Assembly: GCA_031553215.1 (NCBI GenBank)
Contig: JAVBLW010000005.1
Span: forward strand, 79,143 to 143,142
Length of the DNA stretch: 64,000 nucleotides
Direction: 5' to 3'
DNA from: JAVBLW01 sp031553215
GTDB lineage: Bacteria > Bacillota_I > Bacilli_A > Acholeplasmatales > Anaeroplasmataceae
Under the pieces are notes generated by a model that saw only the letters and a list, made by a program, of their open reading frames with translations, searched no databases and was not told the origin of the DNA. The position numbers and the translations under genes were made by a program. The first letter of the stretch is position 1. The number at the start of each line of letters is the position of its first letter. Of the stretch, positions 16,065 through 23,782 are shown in pieces.

Positions 16065-17627
16065 TTAAGAGATTTTCTTTAAATTGTTAATAAAATCAAT
16101 TGATACTTTAAATGCATTTTTACCAAATAATTTATCTAACAATGATATTAATTGATCTAATTCATTACGTAAGAATGTTAGATTTAAACTTTCAAATTTA
16201 CGTAATATTTTGTTTGCTAACATGTAATCTAAACCATCTAATTCACTAAATCCACATCCCATGTATACTGGAACGAATAATTTAATTTGTTTCATGATAC
16301 GGTTACCGAAGGCAATCTTAAATTTTTCTTGAATAAATTCATCTAGTTTACTGAAGTTATCCATAACTCTAGTTGATAATGTTACATCACGTTGAACTTG
16401 TTTAAATAATTCATCAAGATATTCATAAGTTAATTGAACGCTCTCAGTATATGGTGCATCTACTAATTCAGCTTTATTATTGATTATGATAGGTAGGGCA
16501 CGGTCATAAACCTTATCCGTAATTGTAAACGTAGAGTCATCCTTATTCGCTGTACCAACGAACCATAAATTTTGGTTAATTAAAACTTTCCCATTAATTA
16601 ATTGTTTTGGATCCGTAGGTTCATTTCCTGAAACTAGGTCTATTTTCCAAGCTGATGTATCTGGCATTTCCATTACAGACAAGAATTCCGCAAAATAGTA
16701 CTCAATACGGGCTAAGTTCATTTCATCCAGTACAATGATATTTGGTTTATCACTATATCCAGCAGCATAAACAGCCTTTAAGAAATCTGTTTCATTAAAC
16801 TTCTTAGTGAACTCATTCAAATACCCTAATAATTCAGCTCTATCACGCCATGATGGCTGAACTGATATAATACTTGTTTCTTTATTAAAGAATTTCCCCA
16901 TTGCATATGGAAGGGAAGTTTTCCCTGTTCCTGAAATCCCTTCTAGTATTAGCACTTTTGTAGTTCCCATACCAGCAAAGAAACGAGCTATAATTTCTTT
17001 ATTATAAAATAGTCTTAATTGACTCGCACTGAATCCAATAAATCTTTCTACAAGACCTGGTAAATCTAACATATCATCCGCAGGAATAATTGTATACTCA
17101 GGATTTGAACGGTAGAATGTATCAACTGATGAAAGTTTAATGAAACGACCAGCGTATTGATTGTCTTCTTGAACTTCTTCTTTTGAAACACCTGGATTAA
17201 ATATGTCATCCGCATTTGCCTCGGCTACACCACCTGATATTTGACTAACACGTAGTGCAAGTATCTTGTTTTTTTCTTCAATTAATTCTAGCACTTTATT
17301 ATTTAAGCCAGATACCTGTTCTAAAAGTTCATCTTTTTCAATTTCTTTTCTTCTAAATTTCAAATATCTTCTAAAGAACATTGATAATAGGATTACTAAT
17401 AATACTATGAAGGCTATATTAATAAATGTAACCAACAAGAATACTATCCAATCTGCTATTCCCCAATATTGATTATTAACACTTGAATCAGTCAATTGTG
17501 AAAAATAACCTTTAATATCTGTAAAGAATGCTTTTTTAAATACTCTTCCTATTCCAAAAAAGAATTCTTTAATGTTTTTAAATAACGATGCCAAGAACTT
17601 CATATAATAACGTGAAAATTCTTGCAT
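16065..17627 (-). CDS. Membrane-anchored McrB-like AAA+ ATPase
   Basis: This 520-residue protein has an amphipathic N-terminus, a membrane helix (59-85), a short coiled coil (about 90-125) and a AAA+ domain. The Walker A is GISGTGKT (230-237). The Walker B LDEMNLARIEYYFAEFL (from 300) carries the DE(I/M)N.A signature of the McrB/dynein-related clade. Sensor 1 is the asparagine of GTANKDD (Asn361), with an arginine-finger candidate at Arg376. McrB proteins normally act as soluble NTPases of restriction systems. The membrane anchor and position between signal peptidase and DUF2357 genes argue for a role in assembly or remodelling at the membrane. It starts after GGGAGG, 23 bases behind the peptidase gene. 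Confidence 0.75.
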   Translation of the reverse strand: MQEFSRYYMKFLASLFKNIKEFFFGIGRVFKKAFFTDIKGYFSQLTDSSVNNQYWGIADWIVFLLVTFINIAFIVLLVILLSMFFRRYLKFRRKEIEKDELLEQVSGLNNKVLELIEEKNKILALRVSQISGGVAEANADDIFNPGVSKEEVQEDNQYAGRFIKLSSVDTFYRSNPEYTIIPADDMLDLPGLVERFIGFSASQLRLFYNKEIIARFFAGMGTTKVLILEGISGTGKTSLPYAMGKFFNKETSIISVQPSWRDRAELLGYLNEFTKKFNETDFLKAVYAAGYSDKPNIIVLDEMNLARIEYYFAEFLSVMEMPDTSAWKIDLVSGNEPTDPKQLINGKVLINQNLWFVGTANKDDSTFTITDKVYDRALPIIINNKAELVDAPYTESVQLTYEYLDELFKQVQRDVTLSTRVMDNFSKLDEFIQEKFKIAFGNRIMKQIKLFVPVYMGCGFSELDGLDYMLANKILRKFESLNLTFLRNELDQLISLLDKLFGKNAFKVSIDFINNLKKIS

Positions 17628-17650
17628 ATTGATTTCCTCCCAAATTTAAT

Positions 17651-18577
17651 CTATTCTTCTGTCAAATTCTCATCTGAATCCGTTTCTTTTTCTTCTTCAA
17701 GATCAGCTTCAGTGTCTTCTACATCTAAATCTTCGCTTCTTATAGCATCTTCCGAATTTATTTCAGTTTCAACTATAGGATCATCATCATCACGAGAACC
17801 CTCTTTCTCACTTGATAATTCTTGTTCCTTAATTTGTTGCTGACGCATTTCCTCAAGCAGCTGAGCACGCATTGCTTCTCTTTCGCTTTCCATATCAGCT
17901 TTCAATTTTTCTTTATCAGCTTCTACCTCTAATGACATCTTATGAGCTTTAATACTCATCATATTCCTAATTACTAAAAAGATTTCGAATCCTAAGAATG
18001 CAATAGTAGGCAATATAATAACAATAATAAATCCTTTTTGTGGATTACTGATCCAATCCAATGTATCTCCAGCTCCAGACCAACTACCATTGTACTTTGC
18101 TTGAATAGCACTAAGTGAAGCTGTTTCATATGTTGTACCGCTATTTTGCTCAATTGGTTTTGATGCATCATAAGGATTTAGTGCGTTAGCCTTATCTCCT
18201 TGTGTAATATACCCAGTAACTGATCCATTAACTTTTATTACATCAACAATTCTATGGGTGTTTAACGCACCACGCAAATTAGTATCTTTAAATGTAATAA
18301 TATCCCCAATTTTTAATTTCAATTTATCTTTATCATTTAATTTGGTTACAAATATTAAATCGCCTTTATCAAAAGAATCCTTTTTTACCTTATCTTTTGA
18401 AGTAGGCATCATTGAATCTGATTGAACAGTTAGATATCCTTTACCAAAAATATTTGGTATTCCATCTTTTCCTCCAGCACTTATATTAGCAACTGAAAAT
18501 AATAAGATGAAAAATATTATAATATAAAAAATAGTATTTAATACAATTTTAGTTATTTTCAACGCCTTATTCTGCAT
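17651..18577 (-). CDS. SipW-type signal peptidase I with acidic cytoplasmic tail
   Basis: The 308-residue protein has an N-terminal membrane helix (about 10-30), the catalytic serine in VQSDSMMPT (Ser55), the S26B histidine in NTHRIVD (His108), a GDKAN motif (about 127-131) and a second helix (about 185-205). A roughly 100-residue charged, strongly acidic tail follows. It should cleave TasA-like preproteins on the outer face of the membrane; matching substrates are encoded just upstream. ATG 18577 is chosen because the earlier in-frame GTG (18586) overlaps the GAGGTG ribosome binding site. It opens the peptidase-ATPase-coiled coil-peptidase operon. Domain identity is firm, specificity is inferred. 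Confidence 0.85.
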   Translation of the reverse strand: MQNKALKITKIVLNTIFYIIIFFILLFSVANISAGGKDGIPNIFGKGYLTVQSDSMMPTSKDKVKKDSFDKGDLIFVTKLNDKDKLKLKIGDIITFKDTNLRGALNTHRIVDVIKVNGSVTGYITQGDKANALNPYDASKPIEQNSGTTYETASLSAIQAKYNGSWSGAGDTLDWISNPQKGFIIVIILPTIAFLGFEIFLVIRNMMSIKAHKMSLEVEADKEKLKADMESEREAMRAQLLEEMRQQQIKEQELSSEKEGSRDDDDPIVETEINSEDAIRSEDLDVEDTEADLEEEKETDSDENLTEE

Positions 18578-18613
18578 ATATAACACCTCTATTAGATAAT
18601 TCTAGTTTATTCT

Positions 18614-18642
18614 ATTCTACCATATTTATTAGTAAATGAAAA
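18614..18642 (-). promoter_or_regulatory. Promoter of the signal peptidase-ATPase operon
   Basis: TTTTCA (18637-18642), 17 bases and TAGAAT (18614-18619) with an upstream TGG give an extended -10 promoter on the minus strand. Confidence 0.5.
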
Positions 18643-18710
18643 TGTTTTTTTTTCTTTATAACAAATAATAAATTATTTTAAAAATATATAATTTAAAACC
18701 TACATAAATA

Positions 18711-18737
18711 ATAAAAATGCCAAACATTAGTTTGACA
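18711..18737 (-). terminator. Terminator after the major exported subunit gene
   Basis: An 8-bp stem (TGTCAAAC with GTTTGGCA, one G-U pair) and a TAAT loop are followed by a U-rich run on the minus strand. It separates the subunit gene from the peptidase operon. Confidence 0.75.
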
Positions 18738-18754
18738 TTTTATATTTGTTTTTA

Positions 18755-19732
18755 TTAAGCGTTATAACCAGTAGTTGTGAATGCTAAGAAGCAAGCAACT
18801 GATTGAGACATAACAGCATCGAAGCAGTCTGCGTCAAATCCTTCTAACCAGAATTTGAAGTTAACTCTTGTAACTGTATTTAATCCTGCTACACCTAAAG
18901 CTTCTGTATCTGCTTGTAATGAAGCTAAAGTATCTTCATTTAAAGTTTTATAAGCTGAATCTGCTGCAACACCTTCTGCAAAAGTACCTTGAATATCTTG
19001 GTAATATTTGTTAGCAACGTTAGCGTTATCTAAAGAAGTAGTGAAGTTATATTCTTTATTAGCTTCAGCAGTAGCAAATCCACCTAATTCATATAATCTA
19101 ACTGAATCTGCAGTAGCGAATAATGAATTAACATCTGAACTTTCATCTTTGTTAGCTTCAGCTTGAACTGCTGATAATGCTGGTGTTTCATCATAGAAAG
19201 TAGCAGAACATCTCATAGCATTTCTTACGTCAACTTTAATTGCAGTACCAGCTAAAATATCTTTTGAATCAAAAGCTACATCTTTTAATAAGTTGTAAGC
19301 TGTAATTGTACCATCTCCAGCTGTTGTGTTATCTGCTTTTGTTTTTGCAGCATCAAAACCAAATTGAGCACCTGCTGTATTTCCTGTGAAATATAGGTCG
19401 AATTCAATGTAGTGTTGATTTTTTACAGCTGCACCAGTTAAATCTTTGTTAGTAACAATTGTAATTTCATCTGATGCATATTTTGCTGTAACCGGATTTA
19501 ATGCGATATCTCCCATATCCTTGATATAATCAGCTAAATCAACTGAACTTTGGAAGTTTAATCCATCTGCAGAAATTAAGATCCCTGAATCTCCTCCGTC
19601 AGCTTTAAATTCAAATGAAGCATCTGCACTAGCGTTCATCGTGAACCATGCAAATGTTGTAGTTCCAAGTGCAACAATCGCAAATCCTAATGAAAGTACA
19701 CTTACTAATAATTTTCTTGTCATTTTTTTCAT
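18755..19732 (-). CDS. Exported TasA/camelysin-like subunit, probable major fibre protein
   Basis: The 325-residue protein has a SipW-type signal: a hydrophobic stretch ending GTTTFAWFTMN (residues 23-33), as in TasA-like precursors. The mature part is rich in Ala, Asp, Thr and Asn and probably beta-rich. Near the end is FWLEGFDADC (Cys303), a motif shared with the two upstream exported proteins. It has a near-consensus promoter, a strong AAGGAG site and its own terminator, consistent with high expression of a structural subunit. It lies between the riboswitch-controlled genes and the peptidase operon. I infer a surface filament or matrix component; no characterised homologue was recognised with confidence. 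Confidence 0.65.
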   Translation of the reverse strand: MKKMTRKLLVSVLSLGFAIVALGTTTFAWFTMNASADASFEFKADGGDSGILISADGLNFQSSVDLADYIKDMGDIALNPVTAKYASDEITIVTNKDLTGAAVKNQHYIEFDLYFTGNTAGAQFGFDAAKTKADNTTAGDGTITAYNLLKDVAFDSKDILAGTAIKVDVRNAMRCSATFYDETPALSAVQAEANKDESSDVNSLFATADSVRLYELGGFATAEANKEYNFTTSLDNANVANKYYQDIQGTFAEGVAADSAYKTLNEDTLASLQADTEALGVAGLNTVTRVNFKFWLEGFDADCFDAVMSQSVACFLAFTTTGYNA

Positions 19733-19797
19733 ATTTTTTTCTCCTTTTTTATTTTTTTTAATTTAGTACCGTTTTTAATAGTAGTACTTCTATAACA

Positions 19798-19826
19798 ATT
19801 ATACCACACTAGTATATTTTGTTCAA
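19798..19826 (-). promoter_or_regulatory. Strong promoter of the major exported subunit gene
   Basis: TTGAAC (19821-19826), a 17-base spacer and TATAAT (19798-19803) on the minus strand. No riboswitch follows, so this gene can be transcribed independently of the upstream c-di-GMP-controlled genes. Confidence 0.75.
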
Positions 19827-19844
19827 TTTCTTTATTTGTGGAAA

Positions 19845-21194
19845 TCATTCCCACACGCTAATCAGTGTAATAGCTTTTGTTCTCTGAACTGTTAAATCAT
19901 ATAATTGGTTAGGGTTTGTTTCTAATGCCCAACCTACAAACTTTTTAGGAACAGTTGAATAAACATCCTTCGCTATTTCATATGTAGTAATAGGTAATTC
20001 TGGATAGTATGCTCTTGTAACCTCTTTTTCAGTAAATCCAGTTACTGGATTAATTGTTTTAAAGGTAACATCTAAAGGCTCATTCGGACTTACAAAGGAT
20101 GTGAAAGAGAATTTCAATTGAACAATTTGTTCGTAGATTGCATCAAAACAATCAGCATCCATTCCTTCAAGCCATATATTAATGCTTGCCTTGCAATCAC
20201 CATTTTGACCATAATTATTTTCACTATTAAGGGTTAATACTTTTGAAGCATCAAGAGTATCAAACGACTTGTAAGTAAACGGTAAATCTTCATAGTTAAC
20301 ATATACTTCATCTTCAGGGTTTATACCTCGAAGAGTATTGAAGTATGTATGAGCAGCATTCTTTGATTTATCATATTTTGCGCCTATTGCACCTGAATAA
20401 TATATATCACTTAAATCCGTTGCATAACTACCATTTCCTTCATTTGGTTCATATATTTTTGTTATATTAGGATTTTCACTAGTTGTTACACTAAATCTAA
20501 TAGCATCAGAAGCATAAGATTTAAAATTTTGTATCGTTTCTGATTGATTACTAAGTGGTTGGTATTTGTAATATGTGTCAGCTAACCCAGTTTCCTTATT
20601 GTAAGTAACAAAGTTACCCGTTAAACCACTTGGAAAACCAATTATACCTTTACTTTCATCAGTAACAACTTCTGATTTCGGGATTACAGTTCCATTTTCT
20701 AGAACTATCCTTTGAATGCTAAAATTAACATTTATAGGACTACTGCTTTCGGGATTATCAGAAGCAAAATAGATATCTAAACCAACAAAATCAAGATCTG
20801 AATATGTCTTCAACTTACCTTCTCTTGTAGTAAAATTCTTACCATCAATCGAAGTCACAGCTGAAAGTTCAATCCTAGCAAAATCTGCATCATAATTTGA
20901 TGAAGATATTTTTTGACCACCTTGATTATAGTAATTGCCATCTGGACTGATTGTATATCCTTTACTTTTTGCTACTACTGCTTTTTTGATGTCAGCCTTT
21001 GTTAAGTTATAACTAAAATTAACTCCGTCAACTGATATTTTAATTCCTTCTCCAGAATTAACTTTTAGCTCCATGTCATCAAACCATGCATTGGTATTTA
21101 ACTCAAACCACGCATAAGTTGCAGTCCCCATTACTACCAACAACAATAATACTGAGAAAATACTAATATAAAGTTTTTTCGATAAATTTACCAT
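19845..21194 (-). CDS. Riboswitch-controlled exported TasA-like protein with C-terminal Flg_new-like repeat
   Basis: The 449-residue protein has a SipW-type signal ending MGTATYAWFEL (about 22-32), a beta-rich domain with the shared WLEGMDADC motif (ending at Cys349) and a final 80-residue domain. That domain runs DVTFKTINPVTG...KFVGWALETN...ITLISVWE and fits the InlB B-repeat/Flg_new pattern. The latter is usually extracellular and often adhesive. It follows a c-di-GMP-I riboswitch with its own promoter. The combination suggests an adhesive or tip protein of the filament whose main subunit is the next gene. The start follows AAAGGATG. Confidence 0.65.
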   Translation of the reverse strand: MVNLSKKLYISIFSVLLLLVVMGTATYAWFELNTNAWFDDMELKVNSGEGIKISVDGVNFSYNLTKADIKKAVVAKSKGYTISPDGNYYNQGGQKISSSNYDADFARIELSAVTSIDGKNFTTREGKLKTYSDLDFVGLDIYFASDNPESSSPINVNFSIQRIVLENGTVIPKSEVVTDESKGIIGFPSGLTGNFVTYNKETGLADTYYKYQPLSNQSETIQNFKSYASDAIRFSVTTSENPNITKIYEPNEGNGSYATDLSDIYYSGAIGAKYDKSKNAAHTYFNTLRGINPEDEVYVNYEDLPFTYKSFDTLDASKVLTLNSENNYGQNGDCKASINIWLEGMDADCFDAIYEQIVQLKFSFTSFVSPNEPLDVTFKTINPVTGFTEKEVTRAYYPELPITTYEIAKDVYSTVPKKFVGWALETNPNQLYDLTVQRTKAITLISVWE

Positions 21195-21219
21195 ATTATC
21201 ATCCTTTCGTAATGGCTAA

Positions 21220-21319
21220 TAAAAAAGCTGCCACTTAAATTCATTACATGAATATGTGACAACTGGCTGTCCTATAAGGACCCTTTAGCTTTGCGTCGCT
21301 AGATTGCTCTAGTTTTGCC
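21220..21319 (-). promoter_or_regulatory. c-di-GMP-I (GEMM) riboswitch 2 with terminator platform
   Basis: On the minus strand the aptamer runs from 21319 to 21258. It has GGCAA (P1), a CTAGA-GCAA-TCTAG hairpin with a GNRA tetraloop, the conserved GACGCAAAGC core, a GGTCC/GGAC hairpin (P3) and the closing TTGTC of P1. Next, AGTTGTCAC (21256-21264) can pair with GTGGCAGCT (21226-21234) in front of a U6 run. P1 and the terminator share bases, so ligand binding should block termination (an ON switch). Confidence 0.9.
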
Positions 21320-21347
21320 GAATATAATTGATAAACTATCTACGTGA

Positions 21348-21377
21348 ATTATATCCTACTTTTGTTTTTGTTGTCAA
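21348..21377 (-). promoter_or_regulatory. Promoter of riboswitch 2
   Basis: TTGACA (21372-21377) and TATAAT (21348-21353) are both consensus, with an 18-base spacer on the minus strand. Confidence 0.75.
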
Positions 21378-21404
21378 CATATTTTTACACTTTTTTTACT
21401 TTTT

Positions 21405-22094
21405 TTAATGCTCTACTTTATATGAAGAGAATCCCATACTAATTTTAAAACTTCCACCAGCGATTGACTTACTTCCTGTATTCACACAATCTGGGTCTTC
21501 ACCCTCAATGAAAAGAATTATTGAAAATTTCTTTACTTGACCAGGGTAAAAGTTTTCATATTTAGAAACCATAACAACTTCTTTGCTTAAAAAATCAACG
21601 GTTGGCGAATATGATGGGGGATATGCTGCCTCAACAGTATCTGTTTTTTTATATACAGTTCCTACACCATCATCAAATACCCAGACTCTAATCGCCTCAT
21701 CAACATTCCTAGATACACCAGTGATTTTTATATTTGCCTCAACTGATAGAACTTCATCTCCAGCATTTCTTAAATAAAATGTGTATCCAACATAATCACC
21801 CGATGGACTTTTATAAGAACCATTATTTTCTGTTACATATTCAGAAATAATACTCAACTGACTTGTTGGTCTTGCATCACCAAGTACTTCACCTAGTAAA
21901 CGGTTATTATTTCCAACATAATCAGGATCTTCTGAAATTGAAATTCCAACCTTCTTTAAATCATCAGAAACATCAACAACGAAGTTCCCTACATTTTGAC
22001 CATAGAACGTAATAACAGCAATGGTAATACTCAATGCCAAGAATACAAAAAGGAACACGACTAATAGTCTTCTTGTTTTAAATATAGATTTCAT
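21405..22094 (-). CDS. Riboswitch-controlled exported protein with EGxDxDC motif
   Basis: The 229-residue protein has an N-terminal membrane-spanning signal (about residues 9-30, ending ITFYGQNVG) and a beta-rich extracellular domain. Near its end is FIEGEDPDC (Cys203), the motif shared with the two downstream exported proteins. The typical TFAWF ending of SipW signals is less clear here. It may be a minor subunit or anchor that remains in the membrane. It is the first gene of the exported cluster and follows c-di-GMP-I riboswitch 1. It starts after AAAGGGCG. No family name can be given. Confidence 0.6.
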   Translation of the reverse strand: MKSIFKTRRLLVVFLFVFLALSITIAVITFYGQNVGNFVVDVSDDLKKVGISISEDPDYVGNNNRLLGEVLGDARPTSQLSIISEYVTENNGSYKSPSGDYVGYTFYLRNAGDEVLSVEANIKITGVSRNVDEAIRVWVFDDGVGTVYKKTDTVEAAYPPSYSPTVDFLSKEVVMVSKYENFYPGQVKKFSIILFIEGEDPDCVNTGSKSIAGGSFKISMGFSSYKVEH

Positions 22095-22125
22095 TAGTAC
22101 ACGCCCTTTCTATATAATAAAATAA

Positions 22126-22227
22126 TAATAAAAGTTGCCATAAAACCCAAAGCGTTGGATACTACGGCAACTGGCTGTCCTTGCTGGACCCTTTAGCTTT
22201 GCGTCACTAGATTCCTCTAGGTTTGCC
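22126..22227 (-). promoter_or_regulatory. c-di-GMP-I (GEMM) riboswitch 1 with terminator platform
   Basis: The minus-strand aptamer runs from 22227 to 22166. It has GGCAA (P1), CTAGA-GGAA-TCTAG, the core GACGCAAAGCTAAAGG, a GGTCC/GGAC hairpin and the closing TTGCC. AGTTGCC (22166-22172) can instead pair with GGCAACT (22133-22139) ahead of a U-rich run, making a terminator that excludes P1. Binding of c-di-GMP should therefore favour read-through into the exported protein gene. Confidence 0.92.
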
Positions 22228-22246
22228 TAATATTTTTTTCATAGTA

Positions 22247-22275
22247 ATTATAAAACGACAACCAAAGAAAGTCAA
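22247..22275 (-). promoter_or_regulatory. Promoter of riboswitch 1
   Basis: TTGACT (22270-22275), 17 bases and TATAAT (22247-22252) on the minus strand, directly behind the EAL gene stop. Transcription would start about 14 bases before the aptamer. Confidence 0.75.
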
Positions 22276-22280
22276 CTCTT

Positions 22281-23774
22281 TTATTTTTCCTCTATTTCTT
22301 CAGTATCTTCGCTAATAATCTTACTTTCTTGTATTTCAACTGATTTTGGTTTTGAATCTAATGATTTATCCCAACGTCTATAGCGAACAAAATCTTGAAT
22401 TAAATCTTCACTCATCGGTTTTGAATAATAGTATCCTTGACCAAATTCAATTTCTTGCCTATTAACATATCTTTCCATTTCATCTGTTTCTATACCTTCA
22501 GCAATCACCATACGATTAGATATTTTTGCTGAATCAACTAACATCTTAACAAATTTCTCTTTAATTTGATTATTATGGATATTTTCAAGGAAACTACGAT
22601 CTAGTTTAATAATATCAATAGGTTCTTTTTCAATCTTAGCTATCGTTGAATAGTCAAGTCCAAATCCGTCTACAGCAATAGTAAATCCAGCATCTCTTAA
22701 TTTCAATAGATTCGATTTAACGTTTTCCATTTTTTCAAACATTGTATAACCTGATATTTCTAGAATTACAGATGATACTTCTACAGCGGTACGTTTAGCC
22801 AATTTAATAAAGTCATCTGCTAGCTTTTCATAAGTTAATTGCTTGGTTGATAGATTCAGTGAAACTCTTGCTTTCCCATCAGGAAATAATTTGTTCAATT
22901 CTTTAATTTTACTAATCATTAATTCAAGACCCCATTGACCAACCCAGTAAATATCTCCTGATTGCTCAAGTACGTTGATAAACTTTGCCGGTGGCAATAT
23001 ACCTTGAACCGGGTGATTCCAACGCATTAAGGCTTCAAATGCGTATATTTCATTGTGTTGAATATCAATAATTGGTTGATAGTATAATACGAACTCTTTA
23101 TTAGAAATAGCATTTTTAACCTCTTTATAGAAGATATAATTGCTCGTTTCTTCAATTGACATCGCACTATAGTAGACAGTAGTTCTATTTCCACCTTGAC
23201 GTTTTGAAATATACGTTGCTAATTCAAGATTTGCTATCAATTCATCTGTTTTTGTTCCGCATGATGGATAAAGCACAACTCCAGAACTAGCTGTTAAAGT
23301 TATTGATTCATAAGAAGTAACATGTATTTTTTGTCTTATTTCTTTCAAAAGTGCTTCTGATATTTTTACTACTTGATCATAATTAAATGCCTCTTTTATT
23401 AAAATCAAGAATTCGTCATTATTATATTTTGATACAAGAGCTTTAAATGGTAATCTCTTTATAATACGATTAGTAATTTGAACTAAAAATTCATCACATT
23501 GTTCTCTACCAAATATATCATTCGTACTTGTAAAATTATCAATATCTAGATAAATCATTGAGAAATTACCAAAATTTCCAACCCTTTTTATATATGCATC
23601 TATTGCTTTATTCATTCCAACCTTTGACAATGCACTTTCAGTTATTGTATCATTTTCTTCTTTATATTTTCGATAATTAATTTTAATAAGCTTATAAATT
23701 ACTAAACATAAAACTATTGTAATAACTAAAGCAATTATAGTTGTTATCATATTACTCGTATTACTAAAAAACAT
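22281..23774 (-). CDS. Membrane GGDEF-EAL protein with both sites degenerate
   Basis: The 497-residue protein has one membrane helix (about 8-28), a GGDEF domain (about 60-205) and an EAL domain (about 215-465). The GGDEF signature is YNNDEF, so the first two glycines are lost. The EAL domain keeps EALMRW, NLS, KLD and AEGIE. It has DGFG in place of the metal-binding DDFG and LEISG in place of the usual LEITE. Cyclase activity is unlikely and phosphodiesterase activity is doubtful; a c-di-GMP-sensing role is more likely. It lies 8 bases after a second GGDEF-EAL gene and directly upstream of two c-di-GMP riboswitches. Confidence 0.85.
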   Translation of the reverse strand: MFFSNTSNMITTIIALVITIVLCLVIYKLIKINYRKYKEENDTITESALSKVGMNKAIDAYIKRVGNFGNFSMIYLDIDNFTSTNDIFGREQCDEFLVQITNRIIKRLPFKALVSKYNNDEFLILIKEAFNYDQVVKISEALLKEIRQKIHVTSYESITLTASSGVVLYPSCGTKTDELIANLELATYISKRQGGNRTTVYYSAMSIEETSNYIFYKEVKNAISNKEFVLYYQPIIDIQHNEIYAFEALMRWNHPVQGILPPAKFINVLEQSGDIYWVGQWGLELMISKIKELNKLFPDGKARVSLNLSTKQLTYEKLADDFIKLAKRTAVEVSSVILEISGYTMFEKMENVKSNLLKLRDAGFTIAVDGFGLDYSTIAKIEKEPIDIIKLDRSFLENIHNNQIKEKFVKMLVDSAKISNRMVIAEGIETDEMERYVNRQEIEFGQGYYYSKPMSEDLIQDFVRYRRWDKSLDSKPKSVEIQESKIISEDTEEIEEK

Positions 23775-23782
23775 TTTTCCAC

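Noticed and set aside
13506..17627. Reading the AAA+/DUF2357 pair as a McrBC-type defence system
   Set aside because: No nuclease motif is visible, the ATPase has a membrane helix, no methylase or other defence gene is near, and the genes are embedded between signal peptidases in a secretion operon.
18711..18737. The hairpin after the major subunit gene as an attenuator for the peptidase operon
   Set aside because: A separate promoter lies downstream at 18614-18642, so a simple terminator is enough to explain it.
19845..19875. Hairpin at the end of the 449-residue exported gene as a terminator
   Set aside because: The TGTGG/CCACA stem is short, mostly inside the coding end and lacks a U-tract on the minus strand.
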